64,000 nt of DNA from Brevibacillus sp. JNUCC-41 (GCF_014844095.1 NZ_CP062163.1:3629501-3693500), one strand, 5' to 3'; shown: positions 43,740 to 54,103, counted from the first letter of the stretch. Notes: a model not told the origin generated them from the letters alone. Program-made: numbers and translations.

Positions 43740-44117
43740 TTGTCTTTAAACGTAGGGGATATTATTACATTTGAACGGACTTTCACTAAAGAGGATGTTG
43801 AATTGTTCACAAAAGTATCATGGGATGAGGCGATTCACCATATTACTCCCGATGAACAGGGAAGACTTGTTATTCAAGGGTTGTTGACTGCTTGTTTACC
43901 AACAAAAGTTGGTGGAGAAAACAATGTACTGGCTCGTACTATGAATTTTGAGTTCATTAAACCAGTTTTTACAGGAGATACAATAGTATGTGAAGTAACG
44001 ATCGAAAAATTTGAAAAGAAAGATAATGGTAGAATATCTATTTTGGCAACTTTCCTATGCACAAATCAGAATGCGGAACATGTATTAAGAGGAAGCTTTG
44101 CGGGAGTAATAGTATAA
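43740..44117 (+). CDS. MaoC-like dehydratase domain protein
   Basis: The 125-residue hot-dog fold protein opens NVGDIITFERTFTKEDVELF (the ligand/activity strand of MaoC proteins) and has RTMNFEFIKPVFTGDTIVCE in the middle. In (R)-enoyl-CoA hydratases the key residues are a D-x-N-x-x-H set; here the corresponding stretch is SWDEAIHHITPDEQG, so hydratase activity is uncertain. The TTG start follows AAGGGGGAA with good spacing. Confidence 0.7.
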   Translation: MSLNVGDIITFERTFTKEDVELFTKVSWDEAIHHITPDEQGRLVIQGLLTACLPTKVGGENNVLARTMNFEFIKPVFTGDTIVCEVTIEKFEKKDNGRISILATFLCTNQNAEHVLRGSFAGVIV

Positions 44118-44224
44118 ACTAATATATATAGAATTGCTTCTATAGCCTCTAACCCGCCGATAGCGGAAAGAAAAGATCATTCTTTATGAGGTTGCTTGTG
44201 GCTTTTAATGAGTTTTAGTAATTT

Positions 44225-44253
44225 TAAAGCATCCTGTCGAGGATGTTTTTTTA
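44225..44253 (+). terminator. terminator
   Basis: AAAGCATCCTGTCGAGGATGTTTTTTT: six-pair stem with T-run. Confidence 0.7.
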
Positions 44254-44503
44254 TTGGAATAAATACACAATGATAAAGACTGTGATGTTAATCCTGTAGA
44301 ATGACAACAAAGTCATATAAATAAAGCTGTTTAAAAATTAGCTTGTTTATAAGGAGAGGTTCTGATATGATTGTTTGATAAATTTTTTAAGGGGTTTAGA
44401 GAGGGTGAGTCAATTGACTAAAAACCTTAGACAATTGAAAAATGTTTCGGTGTTCCAAACGCTTCTAACTTAGAAAAATAATTTAGAAGCGAGGAATAAT
44501 TAT

Positions 44504-45658
44504 ATGAAAAATCAAAGAATCTTTACTATATCATTTCTTTTTTTATTTATAAGCAACTTTTTAGTTTTTATTGGGTTTGAAATGTTGCTGCCTATTTTGC
44601 CTGCCTATTTGTTAAGCATGAATGCATCTTCCATTCAGGTAGGTCTAGTCACATCATTATTTACGATAGGTGCTGTTTTAATCAGGCCTTTTGTAGGTTA
44701 CTATTTAATTGATAACCAGAGGAAAAGTCTGGCCATTTGTGCAAGTGCAGCTTTAATGATCATTACAATACTATATCCGTATCTTAATATTATATGGCTT
44801 ATTCTATTGTTACGGCTTTTCCATGGTGCTGCTTGGGGGGTATCAACCACAGCTAATAGCACAATAGTAGTGGATTTGATTCCTAAGACACGCTTAGGAG
44901 AAGGGATAGGGTATTTTTCTATATCCACAACGGTCGGAGCTATCGTTGCACCGAGTATAGGTATCCTTATCTATGACTCTTTTTCCTTCGATATTTTGAT
45001 ATGGTCATCAGCAGTATTGAGCTTATTGGCGGTAATTGCGCTTCAATTTGTATATTCACCTACTAATGTAAAGCGTAAGAAGAAACCATTTCGCTTTTTG
45101 GATATGATTTTTGAAAAAGACGTATGGTTCCCAGCATTACTTACCGTTATTACAACACTAGGTTTTGGGGCTATCATTACATTCTTGGTTCTTTTTGGTA
45201 AACAAAAGGGAGTAGATCATATTTTTCTATTCTTCCTTATCAATGCAACTGTATCAACTTTACTACGGCCGTTTACAGGAAAATGGTATGACAAAAAAGG
45301 ACCTTGGTCTATTATCATTATCTCAGCTATGTTAGGATTTTTGTCACTTTTTATCCTGTCTTATACGACAAATCATATTCAACTTATCATTGCGGCGATT
45401 TTATTTGGGGCAGGTTATGGCACTGTTATGCCATGTTTACAAACGTGGACTGTTCAAAAAGTAAGAGAAGAAAAAAGGGGTGCAGCCAACGCAACCTTTT
45501 TTTCCAGCTTTGATGTTGGTGTTGGAATTAGCGCATTTGTATTAGGCATTTTAGCTGAATGGATTAGTTTAGAGATGATCTTCAGGTTTGTTAGTCTAAG
45601 TTTTATTGTTGTTGCAGTTTTAGTCTATAAGGATTATATAAATAAAAGTAAGGCATAA
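44504..45658 (+). CDS. MFS transporter
   Basis: The 384-residue protein has 12 membrane segments of the drug:H+ antiporter type, with LLPILPAYLLSMNASSIQVG, RPFVGYYLIDNQRKS (the loop 2-3 motif A) and LRLFHGAAWGVSTTANSTIV. It probably exports a drug-like compound or sugar. The start has GAGGAAT upstream, and a perfect terminator follows. Substrate unknown. Confidence 0.85.
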   Translation: MKNQRIFTISFLFLFISNFLVFIGFEMLLPILPAYLLSMNASSIQVGLVTSLFTIGAVLIRPFVGYYLIDNQRKSLAICASAALMIITILYPYLNIIWLILLLRLFHGAAWGVSTTANSTIVVDLIPKTRLGEGIGYFSISTTVGAIVAPSIGILIYDSFSFDILIWSSAVLSLLAVIALQFVYSPTNVKRKKKPFRFLDMIFEKDVWFPALLTVITTLGFGAIITFLVLFGKQKGVDHIFLFFLINATVSTLLRPFTGKWYDKKGPWSIIIISAMLGFLSLFILSYTTNHIQLIIAAILFGAGYGTVMPCLQTWTVQKVREEKRGAANATFFSSFDVGVGISAFVLGILAEWISLEMIFRFVSLSFIVVAVLVYKDYINKSKA

Positions 45659-45674
45659 ATAAATCGAACTAATA

Positions 45675-45713
45675 CAAATCCACCTCTATTTTAATAGAGG
45701 TGGATTTGTTTGC
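45675..45713 (+). terminator. terminator after the MFS gene
   Basis: Perfect AAATCCACCTCTATT / AATAGAGGTGGATTT stem then TGTTT. Confidence 0.8.
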
Positions 45714-46030
45714 TGGAATTATAATACCAATACGGCTATAACTGGAATGCATCTAGTTCCACTCGTAAGCACATAAGGGATGTATTAAAAAGGCAGCTAA
45801 TGACCTAGTCAGCAGGACAAGTGTTAAAAATCAACGATTCTTTTTTTGACCGATTCTACAGTAATTTTCTTGCCAGCAGAAGTGCTTTGATTTGCGAATC
45901 TCAAGCTTCAAAGCTCATATCAAATTTCCCAGGTGCGAAGTTTAAGTTATAATAGTTAAAAACATCCGTCTATATAAGATGGATGATGTAAGCTTCTTGA
46001 TTAATACATAAAAAGGATTGGTGAATAAGA

Positions 46031-46345
46031 ATGGCAATAGTTGATGTAACGGTTATTCCTGTTGGTACACAAACTCCAAGTGTCAGCAGTTATGTGGCAG
46101 ATATTCAAAGAGTATTAAAGCAATATGAAGAAAAGGGAGAAATCCGTTTTCAACTGACTCCCATGAATACAATCATTGAAGGCGACCTGCCTAAGTTGTT
46201 TGAAGTGATCCAAGCGATGCACGAAGTACCTTTTGAAAAAGGTCTTGCTAGAGTTTGTACGAATATCCGAATCGATGACCGTCGTGATAAAGAACGCAAA
46301 ATGGAAGACAAAGTAAAGCGAGTGAAGGGCATGCTTGAGGAATAG
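46031..46345 (+). CDS. MTH1187/YqgV-type thiamine-binding protein
   Basis: The 104-residue protein matches the YqgV/MTH1187 family (former DUF77): AIVDVTVIPVGTQTPSVSSY, FQLTPMNTIIEGDLPKLFEV and RVCTNIRIDDRRDK. These ferredoxin-like proteins bind thiamine or its pyrimidine part and are soluble tetramers. The ATG follows a purine-rich AAAAGGATTGGTG. It stands alone. Confidence 0.8.
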   Translation: MAIVDVTVIPVGTQTPSVSSYVADIQRVLKQYEEKGEIRFQLTPMNTIIEGDLPKLFEVIQAMHEVPFEKGLARVCTNIRIDDRRDKERKMEDKVKRVKGMLEE

Positions 46346-46400
46346 TGAAATGTATAAAATGGCATAAGGTCAAGAAAATAGTTCAATTATACAAACACCT

Positions 46401-46528
46401 CGATTTTCGTCGATATAGTGCCGACGGAGATATATCTTGAATTTCGCAGATATATTGTGTTTTTCGGAGATATATCCTGAATTTCGTAAATATAGTGCTG
46501 TTCTTCTGAGATATTTCCCTAGTTTTGT
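46401..46528. repeat. imperfect 20-bp tandem repeats in an intergenic region
   Basis: About six units of roughly 20 bases of the form (G/C)AGATATATCCTGAATTTCG occur in a row, alternating between TTGTG/GTGC and CTTGA types. They encode nothing in any frame that I can support. Confidence 0.7.
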
Positions 46529-46565
46529 GTGATTTTCAATTCAATGTAAATTTATTGATGGCTTT

Positions 46566-46612
46566 GAAGCCTTGGTATTACTGATTTATCAGTTCCCAAG
46601 GCTTTTTTTATT
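46566..46612. terminator. large terminator hairpin
   Basis: AAGCCTTGG / CCAAGGCTT outer stem with an inner ACTGAT / ATCAGT stem, then seven T. Confidence 0.7.
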
Positions 46613-46715
46613 TGAAAGGAAGATTTCATACATTTGCATATTATATTTTGCATAGGTGATTAGGTCGTGATAAAAATAAGGTTCCAAAAAAGATACAAAC
46701 AGTTGTCTAGATAAT

Positions 46716-47168
46716 TTATAAACGTTCGCCATAAAGTTCTTTTTCTTCATTCGGATGAAAAAGAGTGAATCCTTTTGAACAAAAAACAAACCTTCTATCT
46801 ATCTCGAATCCAGCCTTGTTCAAAATTTCAACAGTTCCGTTCGCACCAGTGCCAGCATACCCGCAACTACAACCCGATAGGTGTAGCTCATTTCCTTTTT
46901 TGTCTATAAGGATGAGATCACTATCGAGCAAAAGATTGTCTTTATTCATTTCTTTAACAATTTTCGCAATTTTAAAACGGTCAAAATGATGTTTAACTGC
47001 TTCGAATAACTCAATACTTTTATTAGTGATACCGCGGTCTTCACCGTAATCTTTTATGACGAATACTTCCCGATTGTATGGTTTCTTATATAGATTGTAC
47101 TTTTGGTAAGTGACGTCATTAGTTTTATAAATAAGTGGACTATTACTTTCCAGTTTTTGATTAAACAT
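46716..47168 (-). CDS. 150-residue protein with conserved Cys/Gly motif, unknown
   Basis: A soluble protein (MFNQKLESNSPLIYKTNDVT ...) with a striking GCSCGYAGTGANGTVEILNKAG motif at residues 99-120 and a second Cys at about 134. The start follows TAGGAGGGGT. The GCSCG motif could bind a metal or a nucleotide; I recognise no family. Confidence 0.6.
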   Translation of the reverse strand: MFNQKLESNSPLIYKTNDVTYQKYNLYKKPYNREVFVIKDYGEDRGITNKSIELFEAVKHHFDRFKIAKIVKEMNKDNLLLDSDLILIDKKGNELHLSGCSCGYAGTGANGTVEILNKAGFEIDRRFVFCSKGFTLFHPNEEKELYGERL

Positions 47169-47353
47169 TATACCCCTCCTAAATAGTTAGTTTATTAATT
47201 TTATTAGGAGAAAAAGAGATTAGTACCAAGAACGTGTTAAGAGGGCGAAATTTTTTCATTTTTGATACTCGTTTAATTGATATGGATGGGGCTGGTAGGA
47301 GGAAGTGAAATGGTGAAGTCAAATTAAAAAGCACCAAAATAGGTGCTTCCTAG

Positions 47354-47548
47354 TTATATATCTTCTTAAAGTAATGAACAAACATAATGTTCATGATAAT
47401 TTCGACTATAGCATTAATGCCTACATCAATAATATTAGTTTCCTCAAGTGAATGATAAGGGGCAAATAAGACAATATAAATAGAGCCAAGGATAGTTAAA
47501 TGTATGGTCCATAAGCTGTTACGTATAAATAGTGGTATATTAAGCCGA
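47354..47548 (-). pseudogene. C-terminal fragment of a small membrane protein
   Basis: The strand reads IPLFIRNSLWTIHLTILGSI, a helix, then AIVEIIMNIMFVHYFKKIYN-stop. No start; the upstream part is replaced by the NmrA remnant, so a deletion joined the two. A hairpin (AGCACC / GGTGCT, 47330-47350) follows its end. Confidence 0.4.
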
Positions 47549-47569
47549 AAAAGGGCAAGAAGAAATCTA

Positions 47570-48157
47570 ATTCTTTCCTACTTCTCTTCACTAGCGTAAC
47601 AAATGCAAGTGAAAGTAACTTATTTCTAGCCCCTGCTCATAGGGCTAGAGAGGAAGCTATTTTAAAAACTGGTATTCCATACTCGTTTTTACGAAACAAT
47701 TGGTATTTTGAAAATGAAATGGGGAGTATACAAGGTATGATGGCAAGAGCACCTTGGATTACATCTGCAGGAACAGGAAAGGTGGGCTGGGCACTTCAAC
47801 AAGATTATGCGGAGGCAGCAGCAAATGTCTTAACCGGGAGCGGACATGAGAATACTGTATACGAGCTTTCCGACAAGCTTATGACTCAAGAGGAATTAAC
47901 ATCTGCTCTTGGAACTGTATTAGGAAAAGAAGTACCTGTACAACAAGTCGATGATGCGACGTATACCGATATTATGAAAGGTGCAGAGGTGCCGGAAACC
48001 TACATTTTCTATGCTCGTGAACATGCAAAAAGGCATTAGGGATGGTGAATTAGAAATACCGAGTAATGATTTGGAAATAATATTACTTGGTCGCCCTTCT
48101 ACACCAAACGAGGCTTTGAGCCAAATTATTATTCAGAGCATCCAAACAGGAAAGTGA
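47570..48157 (+). pseudogene. NmrA-like NAD(P)H-quinone oxidoreductase, 5'-truncated
   Basis: LYTSVTNASESNLFLAPAHR, TGIPYSFLRNNWYFENEMG and DYAEAAANVLTGSGHENTVYEL match the middle and end of YtfG/QorB-type NmrA reductases. The GxxGxxG Rossmann start is missing, and a frameshift near 48035 moves the last 40 residues (EIPSNDLEII, LGRPSTPNEALSQII) out of frame. Confidence 0.7.
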
Positions 48158-48255
48158 GTTTAATCAAAAAGGCCTCCTCATATTTAAGAAGCTTGTTATG
48201 CCCGATACTAACAGAAAGCAGTTTTATTAAATAAGTAAGTCATGATCCAGAGAAT

Positions 48256-48486
48256 ATGACAAGCCATCATTGTCATACCCTTTACCAATTCGTTATTTAT
48301 GTAGTAAAAGGCTCAACAATTAAAAGGTTTTTAATCCTAGATCTAATTATTGGATCAGGAATTTTTTATGTGGTCAAATTCATTTCTTCAAGCTTATTAA
48401 TTGCGAGTGCGAGCAGTTTAATTGGAACAGAAGGAATTAAAAAGGCACCGAAAGTTCTAAAAAATGCAATTGGGTTAATAACATAA
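48256..48486 (+). pseudogene. possible membrane protein scrap
   Basis: From about 48313 the frame shows one or two hydrophobic stretches (RFLILDLIIGSGIFYVVKF, SSSLLIASASSLIG). No ribosome binding site or family. Kept only as a possible scrap. Confidence 0.2.
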
Positions 48487-48894
48487 GGACTAATTCATTC
48501 CACAAAATGGAGTGTTGTTTAACAAGAAGTAAAAGGAGAATGCATATTATAAACGTCCGATATGTATTCACCTTTTTATTCATTGGTGGTAGGATTGTAG
48601 GCTTCGTATTGTAAGTCCTTATCTTGAGATAGTAAACTTACAATAACTTTTTCGATAGCTGGCTTTTGTTAATAACCTACATAATGCTGTCCTGGTGCCG
48701 ACATAATTGATTTACTACCCTGGTTCACTTTGATTCGGACCTTGGAAAAGCTGCTGAGTCGGCTCTATAAATTCCAAAGAATGCGTGGGATTCTGCTGAT
48801 AAGAAGCAGGTAAAGTGAAGCTCAAAATAAATCAATAACCTAATTAAGCTGTAACAAACGTATACATCTAAATGATTCATTTTCATCAGGGGGA

Positions 48895-49465
48895 ATTATT
48901 ACAAATCCTCATAAAGTGAAACATTATTTATTGACTCGTAGTTTGCTGCCGGAAAACCAGGAGACACCGGTTCAATTTATCAATAATGATAGTATGTAAA
49001 ACCACTTATTTTATAGAAGGAACCACTTTTCTTATCTGCCTCTTTCTTATTCAACCTATTGGCTACCTATAAATGATTTAGTATCCGCTCCTTTACTCCT
49101 GTCCATGCAAGACATTCTTCAATACCCATCTAAAACGCTGGAAGTTGTCCTTGAATGCTCGGGGAACAAGCGTAATCTATTCGAAACTAAAATATTTGGG
49201 GAACAATGGGGAAAGGGAGCTATTGGCCAAGGTAGGTGGAAAGATGTACCATTAGGACCTTACTTGAACTATCTGGACTAGGGTAAAAGAATTTGTCGTG
49301 GAGGGTTATGATTACGGAAATAGGACCGATCTAGATGAGGCTTACACCTACACCAGGAGTTTGCCTGTCGAGAAAGCACTGCATCCGGATACCATTATTG
49401 CATATGAGTATAATAATCGGTGAATTCCATTTAATAATGGTTATCCACTGAGGTTAATAGTTCCG
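48895..49465 (+). pseudogene. sulfite oxidase (molybdopterin) remnant
   Basis: TRSLLPENQETPVQFINND, FYRRNHFSYLPL, LLLSMQDILQYPSKTLEVVL with ECSGNKRNLFETKIFGEQWG and GAIGQGRWKDVPL, and after frameshifts VEGYDYGNRTDLDEAYTYTR, SLPVEKALHPDTIIAYEYNN, match the molybdopterin domain of bacterial sulfite oxidases, including the Cys that ligands molybdenum. Stops and frameshifts are scattered through it. Confidence 0.75.
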
Positions 49466-50112
49466 TAGTGGTCTTTGAATTTAATTTAAGGAAAAGAAAA
49501 CGGCTGAAAAGAGTTTTGTTACCCTGGTAGTTGTAATCAAGAAGAAATATAAGTTATCCAATCGAGACCAGGGATAGAATCAGCCCTGATTATCTTTGAA
49601 ATTGGTTAAATCGATTGAGTTAATCCATGAAAAGAAAAATTAAAAGTAAACGTCGGCCAAAGAGTTGCTCGTTTCCTGTATAAATAAAATCCTTCATTGG
49701 ATATCCGTGAAATAAAATGAGAAAAGTCGTTCGGGGATTTAGCCAAATAACGGTTTTGTGATTCAGAGAAAGACCCTTCCAAAAGAGTTATGGAGGGTTA
49801 TTTGGCATGGCCAAATAAGTACTGAAAAAGGAAATGCATCTTATTTAGGTTGGGATGGGTGGTTGCCATTTGGTGTTTTTTCTTTTAGTCAAGGGAAAGT
49901 CTTGGACTACAGTTGTTACTGTAGTTTTTTTAGTAACTGTAATGGATTTCTAATGCTTTGTTAAAGAGAGCTAACTTTCAAAATATTAATTGACGGTTAT
50001 TCGTAGAAATATTATGATAATTCTATTAACGACTATTTAGCGACGAGTCATTTGTTTTTAAATAGTCATCAAATAATAGAGTCATGAAAATTAATCACAA
50101 AGGGGATGCTTT
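49466..50112. other. intergenic stretch with an inverted repeat upstream of nhaC
   Basis: GACTATTTA (50031-50039) and TAAATAGTC (50059-50067) are a 9-bp inverted repeat. TATTAACGAC at 50024-50033 recurs at 52932-52941 before the epimerase gene. No gene is supported; a 68-codon ORF at 49758 lacks any signal. Confidence 0.45.
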
Positions 50113-51534
50113 ATGAAAAAAGAAATGTCATTCGGTGTTGCAATAATACCGCTCTTCGTCATGATCGTAATGATGGCAATTACGGTGGTCTGGCTGGAAC
50201 AGGGTCCGCATATTCCACTTATTGTAGGCACATCAGCTGCGGCTATTGTTGCTTGGAGTTCAGGTTATAAGTGGAACGAAATAGAAGAGTCTATGTACAA
50301 GGGAATACGTCTCGCCCTGCCAGCAGTTGTCATCATTATTCTAGTAGGGATGACAATCGGGGCTTGGATGGGCGGAGGAATTGTTGCCACCATGATATAT
50401 TATGGTCTTAAAATCCTCACTCCTTCATTTTTTCTTGTTAGCATCTCCGTTATTTGTGCAGTGGTATCATTGGCAATCGGCAGTTCTTGGTCAACGATGG
50501 GGACAATCGGTGTTGCTGGGATGGGGATTGGTCTAAGTATGGGAATACCAGCACCAATGATTGCGGGGGCTATTATTTCAGGCTCATATTTTGGTGACAA
50601 AATGTCACCGCTTTCAGACACGACCAATCTTGCATCCGGACTTACAGGGACAGATTTATTCGTACATATTCGCCATATGCTTTACACGACGATTCCAGGA
50701 TTTATCATTGCCTTGGTTATATACGCCATTCTTGGGAAGGATTTTGGTAAAGGAGATATGAATGCTGAGAATATTGAACAAACGATGCGTGTATTGCAGG
50801 ATAGCTTTGTCATTTCTCCGTTTCTATTGATCATTCCGTTAATCGTCATTATTCTAGTTGCTAAAAAAGTTCCAGCCATTCCGGCGTTGATTATAGGGGT
50901 ATTGCTCGGCTTCTTATCACAAATTTTCATTCAAGGAGGCAACATGGCTGATGCAATAGCAGCATTGCAAAGCGGCTTCGTGATTGATACGGGCAATAAT
51001 ATGGTCGACAAGCTGTTTAACGGCGGCGGATTGGATTCAATGATGTACACAGTGTCCATGACGATTGTTGCAATGACATTTGGTGGAATCCTTGAAAACA
51101 CAGGCATGCTTCAAGCAATCGTAAAGCAAATATTAAGATTCGCAAAAACATCGAGAAGCGTCGTTGCATCAACAGTTTTATCATGTTTTGCGACGAATGT
51201 AACATGCTCAGAACAATATATTTCCATCGTCATTCCTTCACGTATGTATGTAAAAGCTTACCGAGATAAAGGACTTCATTCGAAGAACCTATCCCGTGCA
51301 CTTGAGGATGGAGGAACATTGACTTCAGTATTTGTTCCTTGGAATACTTGCGGAGTATTTATCCTTGCAACACTTGGTGTGCATGCATTCGATTATGCAC
51401 CATATGCGATTCTGAATTTCATCATCCCAGTTATTTCTATCATTTATGCGATGACTGGCTTTACCATTACGAAATTGACAGAAGCCGAAATTCAGAATAT
51501 CAAGAAAGAAGAGGAAGCAACTTTACCTATATGA
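50113..51534 (+). CDS. nhaC: NhaC-family Na+/H+ antiporter
   Basis: The 473-residue protein has about 12 membrane segments, with the NhaC hallmarks SGSYFGDKMSPLSDTTNLAS and EQYISIVIPSRMY plus LEDGGTLTSVFVPWNTCGVF. The family exchanges Na+ for H+; the B. subtilis member MleN exchanges malate for lactate with Na+, so an organic or amino acid substrate is also possible. The context with an epimerase and acetyltransferase favours substrate transport (inference). AAAGGGGATG before the ATG. A terminator follows. Confidence 0.85.
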   Translation: MKKEMSFGVAIIPLFVMIVMMAITVVWLEQGPHIPLIVGTSAAAIVAWSSGYKWNEIEESMYKGIRLALPAVVIIILVGMTIGAWMGGGIVATMIYYGLKILTPSFFLVSISVICAVVSLAIGSSWSTMGTIGVAGMGIGLSMGIPAPMIAGAIISGSYFGDKMSPLSDTTNLASGLTGTDLFVHIRHMLYTTIPGFIIALVIYAILGKDFGKGDMNAENIEQTMRVLQDSFVISPFLLIIPLIVIILVAKKVPAIPALIIGVLLGFLSQIFIQGGNMADAIAALQSGFVIDTGNNMVDKLFNGGGLDSMMYTVSMTIVAMTFGGILENTGMLQAIVKQILRFAKTSRSVVASTVLSCFATNVTCSEQYISIVIPSRMYVKAYRDKGLHSKNLSRALEDGGTLTSVFVPWNTCGVFILATLGVHAFDYAPYAILNFIIPVISIIYAMTGFTITKLTEAEIQNIKKEEEATLPI

Positions 51535-51587
51535 ACAACTTGCCAAATTTAAATATGACCTGCAATAAAGCAAGAGACCTCTAGCGA

Positions 51588-51618
51588 AGAAAGGTTCCTT
51601 CCAAAAGAACCTTTCTTT
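51588..51618. terminator. bidirectional terminator between nhaC and the regulator
   Basis: GAAAGGTTC / GAACCTTTC stem with T- and A-rich flanks between converging genes. Confidence 0.7.
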
Positions 51619-51628
51619 ACATTTAAAT

Positions 51629-52888
51629 CTAGTATACTGGCAAATTAAGTTCATAAACAGCTCTGGGGCGTCCCTTCGAATAGGTCATTTCTTCGCCGAC
51701 GATGGTGACATGCCCATGATCGGATAGCTTTTTTAAAATTCTTTCTGTAGTACGGCGGGTCACCTGTAAATAATCCTCTAGTTCAGCAGCCGTGAATTGG
51801 ACGGATTGGCGGGAATGACTGAACTGGATGATTTTAGATATGTTTGCAGGACTCAATTTTGTCTGTTTGGCAACCTGAAGTAGTTCGGGATGATCGTTTT
51901 TCAAGCGTTGCTGTTTGGTTTGCTGTGGAAACGGTCCAAGCAAATCTTTGTCTTCCGTGAGAATGTATCCGCATTTGTACTCACTATGTTTTTCAGCAAA
52001 TCCGAGGGCAATCTTTGCATGACGATCGGCATCCATAATGGTTGAACCATATCCGAAACCAACTTTACTCTTCTTCTTGAATTTGTCAAAAAAATAATTC
52101 AGGCCGTTTTTCTTTATTAACGATTCGATTTCACCACGAGTGCTGTACAGGATGAAGTGGAAGTCTTCAAGAAGCTGGACCGAGGCTTGTATTTCATGTG
52201 CTAAACCATCTACCAGTTCATGAGCGTTCACTTCATCCGATATGACATAGCAAACGGCAATCTGTGAAGATCTGCTTTTAATTAGTTCTGTATTGGCTTT
52301 AATATCCTGCAGCGCATTAAAGATGGAGCTTCGAGGATCAACCATGCGCATGGCAGGTACCCCAATAAGTTGCAGTTGATCAAATACAGAATGGATGCTT
52401 GTTAATGCAAGATCAATGAAACCCTCCTTCCAAAGTTCATGATGGTAAGAAGTGATCAGTGAAATATCAAATGAGTCATTCAGCATCTCCTGATAATCCA
52501 TGATATAACTCGGGTCCATCTCGATTTCGAGGTCAGTTAATACGTTCTTTACGATCAAGGCGTTACTAACATCGATGGAAATTCGATGTGGAGAGATTTT
52601 TTTATGATAAAGCACGGATAGTATGGAAGAAGCGACCGACATTTCATCTTGTTCTAAATAAAAAGAAGGAATCGGAAGGTGCTCATGATATTTTTTTGAA
52701 AAGTAGTATGGCAACGCCCCGGAGAACAATACAGCATCACACGGCTTGAGTTTCTTAACAAGGATACCTGCCTCAGTAGGTTTCTCATATACATAGGCGT
52801 CGAAATCAATTCCAGCAATTTCGGATGTGATGGATTCAATTCTTTCGATAAATTCAGTGGAACCAATGACAGCAATTCTTGTATTCAT
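51629..52888 (-). CDS. transcription regulator with PrpR-N-like and GGDEF-like parts
   Basis: The 419-residue protein has an N-terminal alpha/beta domain (RIAVIGSTEFIERIESI, CDAVLFSGALPYYF) like the ligand-binding PrpR_N fold, a middle domain with KVGFGYGSTIMDADRHAKIAL, which resembles a degenerate nucleotide cyclase (GGDEF/GTP cyclohydrolase III) end, and a C-terminal winged helix (FTAAELEDYLQVTRRTTERI). It diverges from the epimerase operon and converges on nhaC, and probably regulates both through the shared TATTAACGAC motif. I recall no gene name. AGGTTAAC-type signal before the ATG. Confidence 0.65.
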   Translation of the reverse strand: MNTRIAVIGSTEFIERIESITSEIAGIDFDAYVYEKPTEAGILVKKLKPCDAVLFSGALPYYFSKKYHEHLPIPSFYLEQDEMSVASSILSVLYHKKISPHRISIDVSNALIVKNVLTDLEIEMDPSYIMDYQEMLNDSFDISLITSYHHELWKEGFIDLALTSIHSVFDQLQLIGVPAMRMVDPRSSIFNALQDIKANTELIKSRSSQIAVCYVISDEVNAHELVDGLAHEIQASVQLLEDFHFILYSTRGEIESLIKKNGLNYFFDKFKKKSKVGFGYGSTIMDADRHAKIALGFAEKHSEYKCGYILTEDKDLLGPFPQQTKQQRLKNDHPELLQVAKQTKLSPANISKIIQFSHSRQSVQFTAAELEDYLQVTRRTTERILKKLSDHGHVTIVGEEMTYSKGRPRAVYELNLPVY

Positions 52889-52990
52889 TGTTAACCTCCA
52901 AGTGAAACAGCTAATGTATTAAATAACGGATTATTAACGACAACTATATCAAACTCGTACAATCTTGTGAATCGAAAGGGAGTAATAGAA

Positions 52991-54103
52991 ATGAAAATTA
53001 CAGCGATCCACCTATATGCAATCCATCTGCCTCTTAAAGAGCCCTTTGTGGTTAGTTACCATACTTACGAATTTATGCCATCGATCATTGTCAAAATTGA
53101 GACGGATGAAGGATTTGTTGGGTACGGGGAAGGTGTGGCAGACGAACATGTGACTGGTGAGATTCTGGAAGGGACCTACCAGGTGTTGAAAAATACGTTG
53201 GGACCCATACTGTTAGGCAAGAATCCATTTGAAATCGAAAGGCTTCATGATTTGATGGACAAAGCGATTTATGGAGCTCCTACAGCTAAGGCGGCCATTG
53301 ACATTGCTTGCTTTGATATCATGGGAAAGAAGCTGGGGCAGCCAGTCTACCAGCTAATCGGGGGACGTTATCATGATGAGTTTCCAATTACCCATGTCTT
53401 AAGTATAGCTCCTCCTGAAAAAATGGCCGAAGAAGCGGCAGTTATGGTCGAGCAGGGCTATCAGTCATTTAAAATGAAGGTTGGCACCAATGTCAGTGAA
53501 GATGTGGCACGCATACAAGCTGTCCGCGACCGTGTAGGTGGTGATAGTATCGCTATACGTGCAGATGTTAATCAAGGATGGCGGAACAGTGCGGTAACTC
53601 TTGTAGCGATTGATCAATTGCTTGAATGCCAGCTTGATTGGCTTGAACAACCGGTAGCTGCCGATGACATCGATGGGATGGTTGAAATAAAATCGAAGTC
53701 TACGATTCCGCTGATGATTGATGAGGGATTGAAGGGTACACGGGAAATGCGCGAAATTATCCAGAAACGAGCAGCTGATAAATTGAATATTAAACTGATG
53801 AAATGCGGTGGTATATATCAGGCAATAAAGCTAGCCCACCAAGCAGAGCTTGCTGGGTTAGAATGTCAGATTGGCTCAATGGTAGAATCATCCATTGGTT
53901 CTGCAGCTGGCTTCCATGTTGCATTTTCAAAAAAGGTGATCACAAGCGTGGAACTCACTGGTCCATTGAAATTCTCCAAGGATGTAGGGAATCTTTATTA
54001 TGATGTCCCATATATTAGGTTGAATGAAAAACCAGGATTAGGTGTAGAGATAAATGAAGAAACGCTAGTTGAATTAACAGTTTTTCAGGATGTCATCCAA
54101 TAA
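52991..54103 (+). CDS. enolase-superfamily epimerase/cycloisomerase
   Basis: The 370-residue protein belongs to the muconate lactonising subgroup: AYGAPTAKAAIDIACFDIMG (capping domain), the base KMKVG, metal ligands in RADVNQGW, LEQP and DEGL, and the second base in IKLMKCGG, then MVESSIGSAAGF. Members include L-Ala-D/L-Glu epimerases, N-succinylamino acid racemases and hydroxyproline-betaine epimerases. The DxD motif of Ala-Glu epimerases is not present in the C-terminal part, so the substrate is probably another amino acid derivative. The ATG at 52991 follows AAAGGGAG; the upstream in-frame start at 52967 has none. Confidence 0.8.
   Translation: MKITAIHLYAIHLPLKEPFVVSYHTYEFMPSIIVKIETDEGFVGYGEGVADEHVTGEILEGTYQVLKNTLGPILLGKNPFEIERLHDLMDKAIYGAPTAKAAIDIACFDIMGKKLGQPVYQLIGGRYHDEFPITHVLSIAPPEKMAEEAAVMVEQGYQSFKMKVGTNVSEDVARIQAVRDRVGGDSIAIRADVNQGWRNSAVTLVAIDQLLECQLDWLEQPVAADDIDGMVEIKSKSTIPLMIDEGLKGTREMREIIQKRAADKLNIKLMKCGGIYQAIKLAHQAELAGLECQIGSMVESSIGSAAGFHVAFSKKVITSVELTGPLKFSKDVGNLYYDVPYIRLNEKPGLGVEINEETLVELTVFQDVIQ

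Noticed and set aside
49758..49964. 68-codon ORF before nhaC
   Set aside because: No ribosome binding site and no family signal; sits in decayed sequence.
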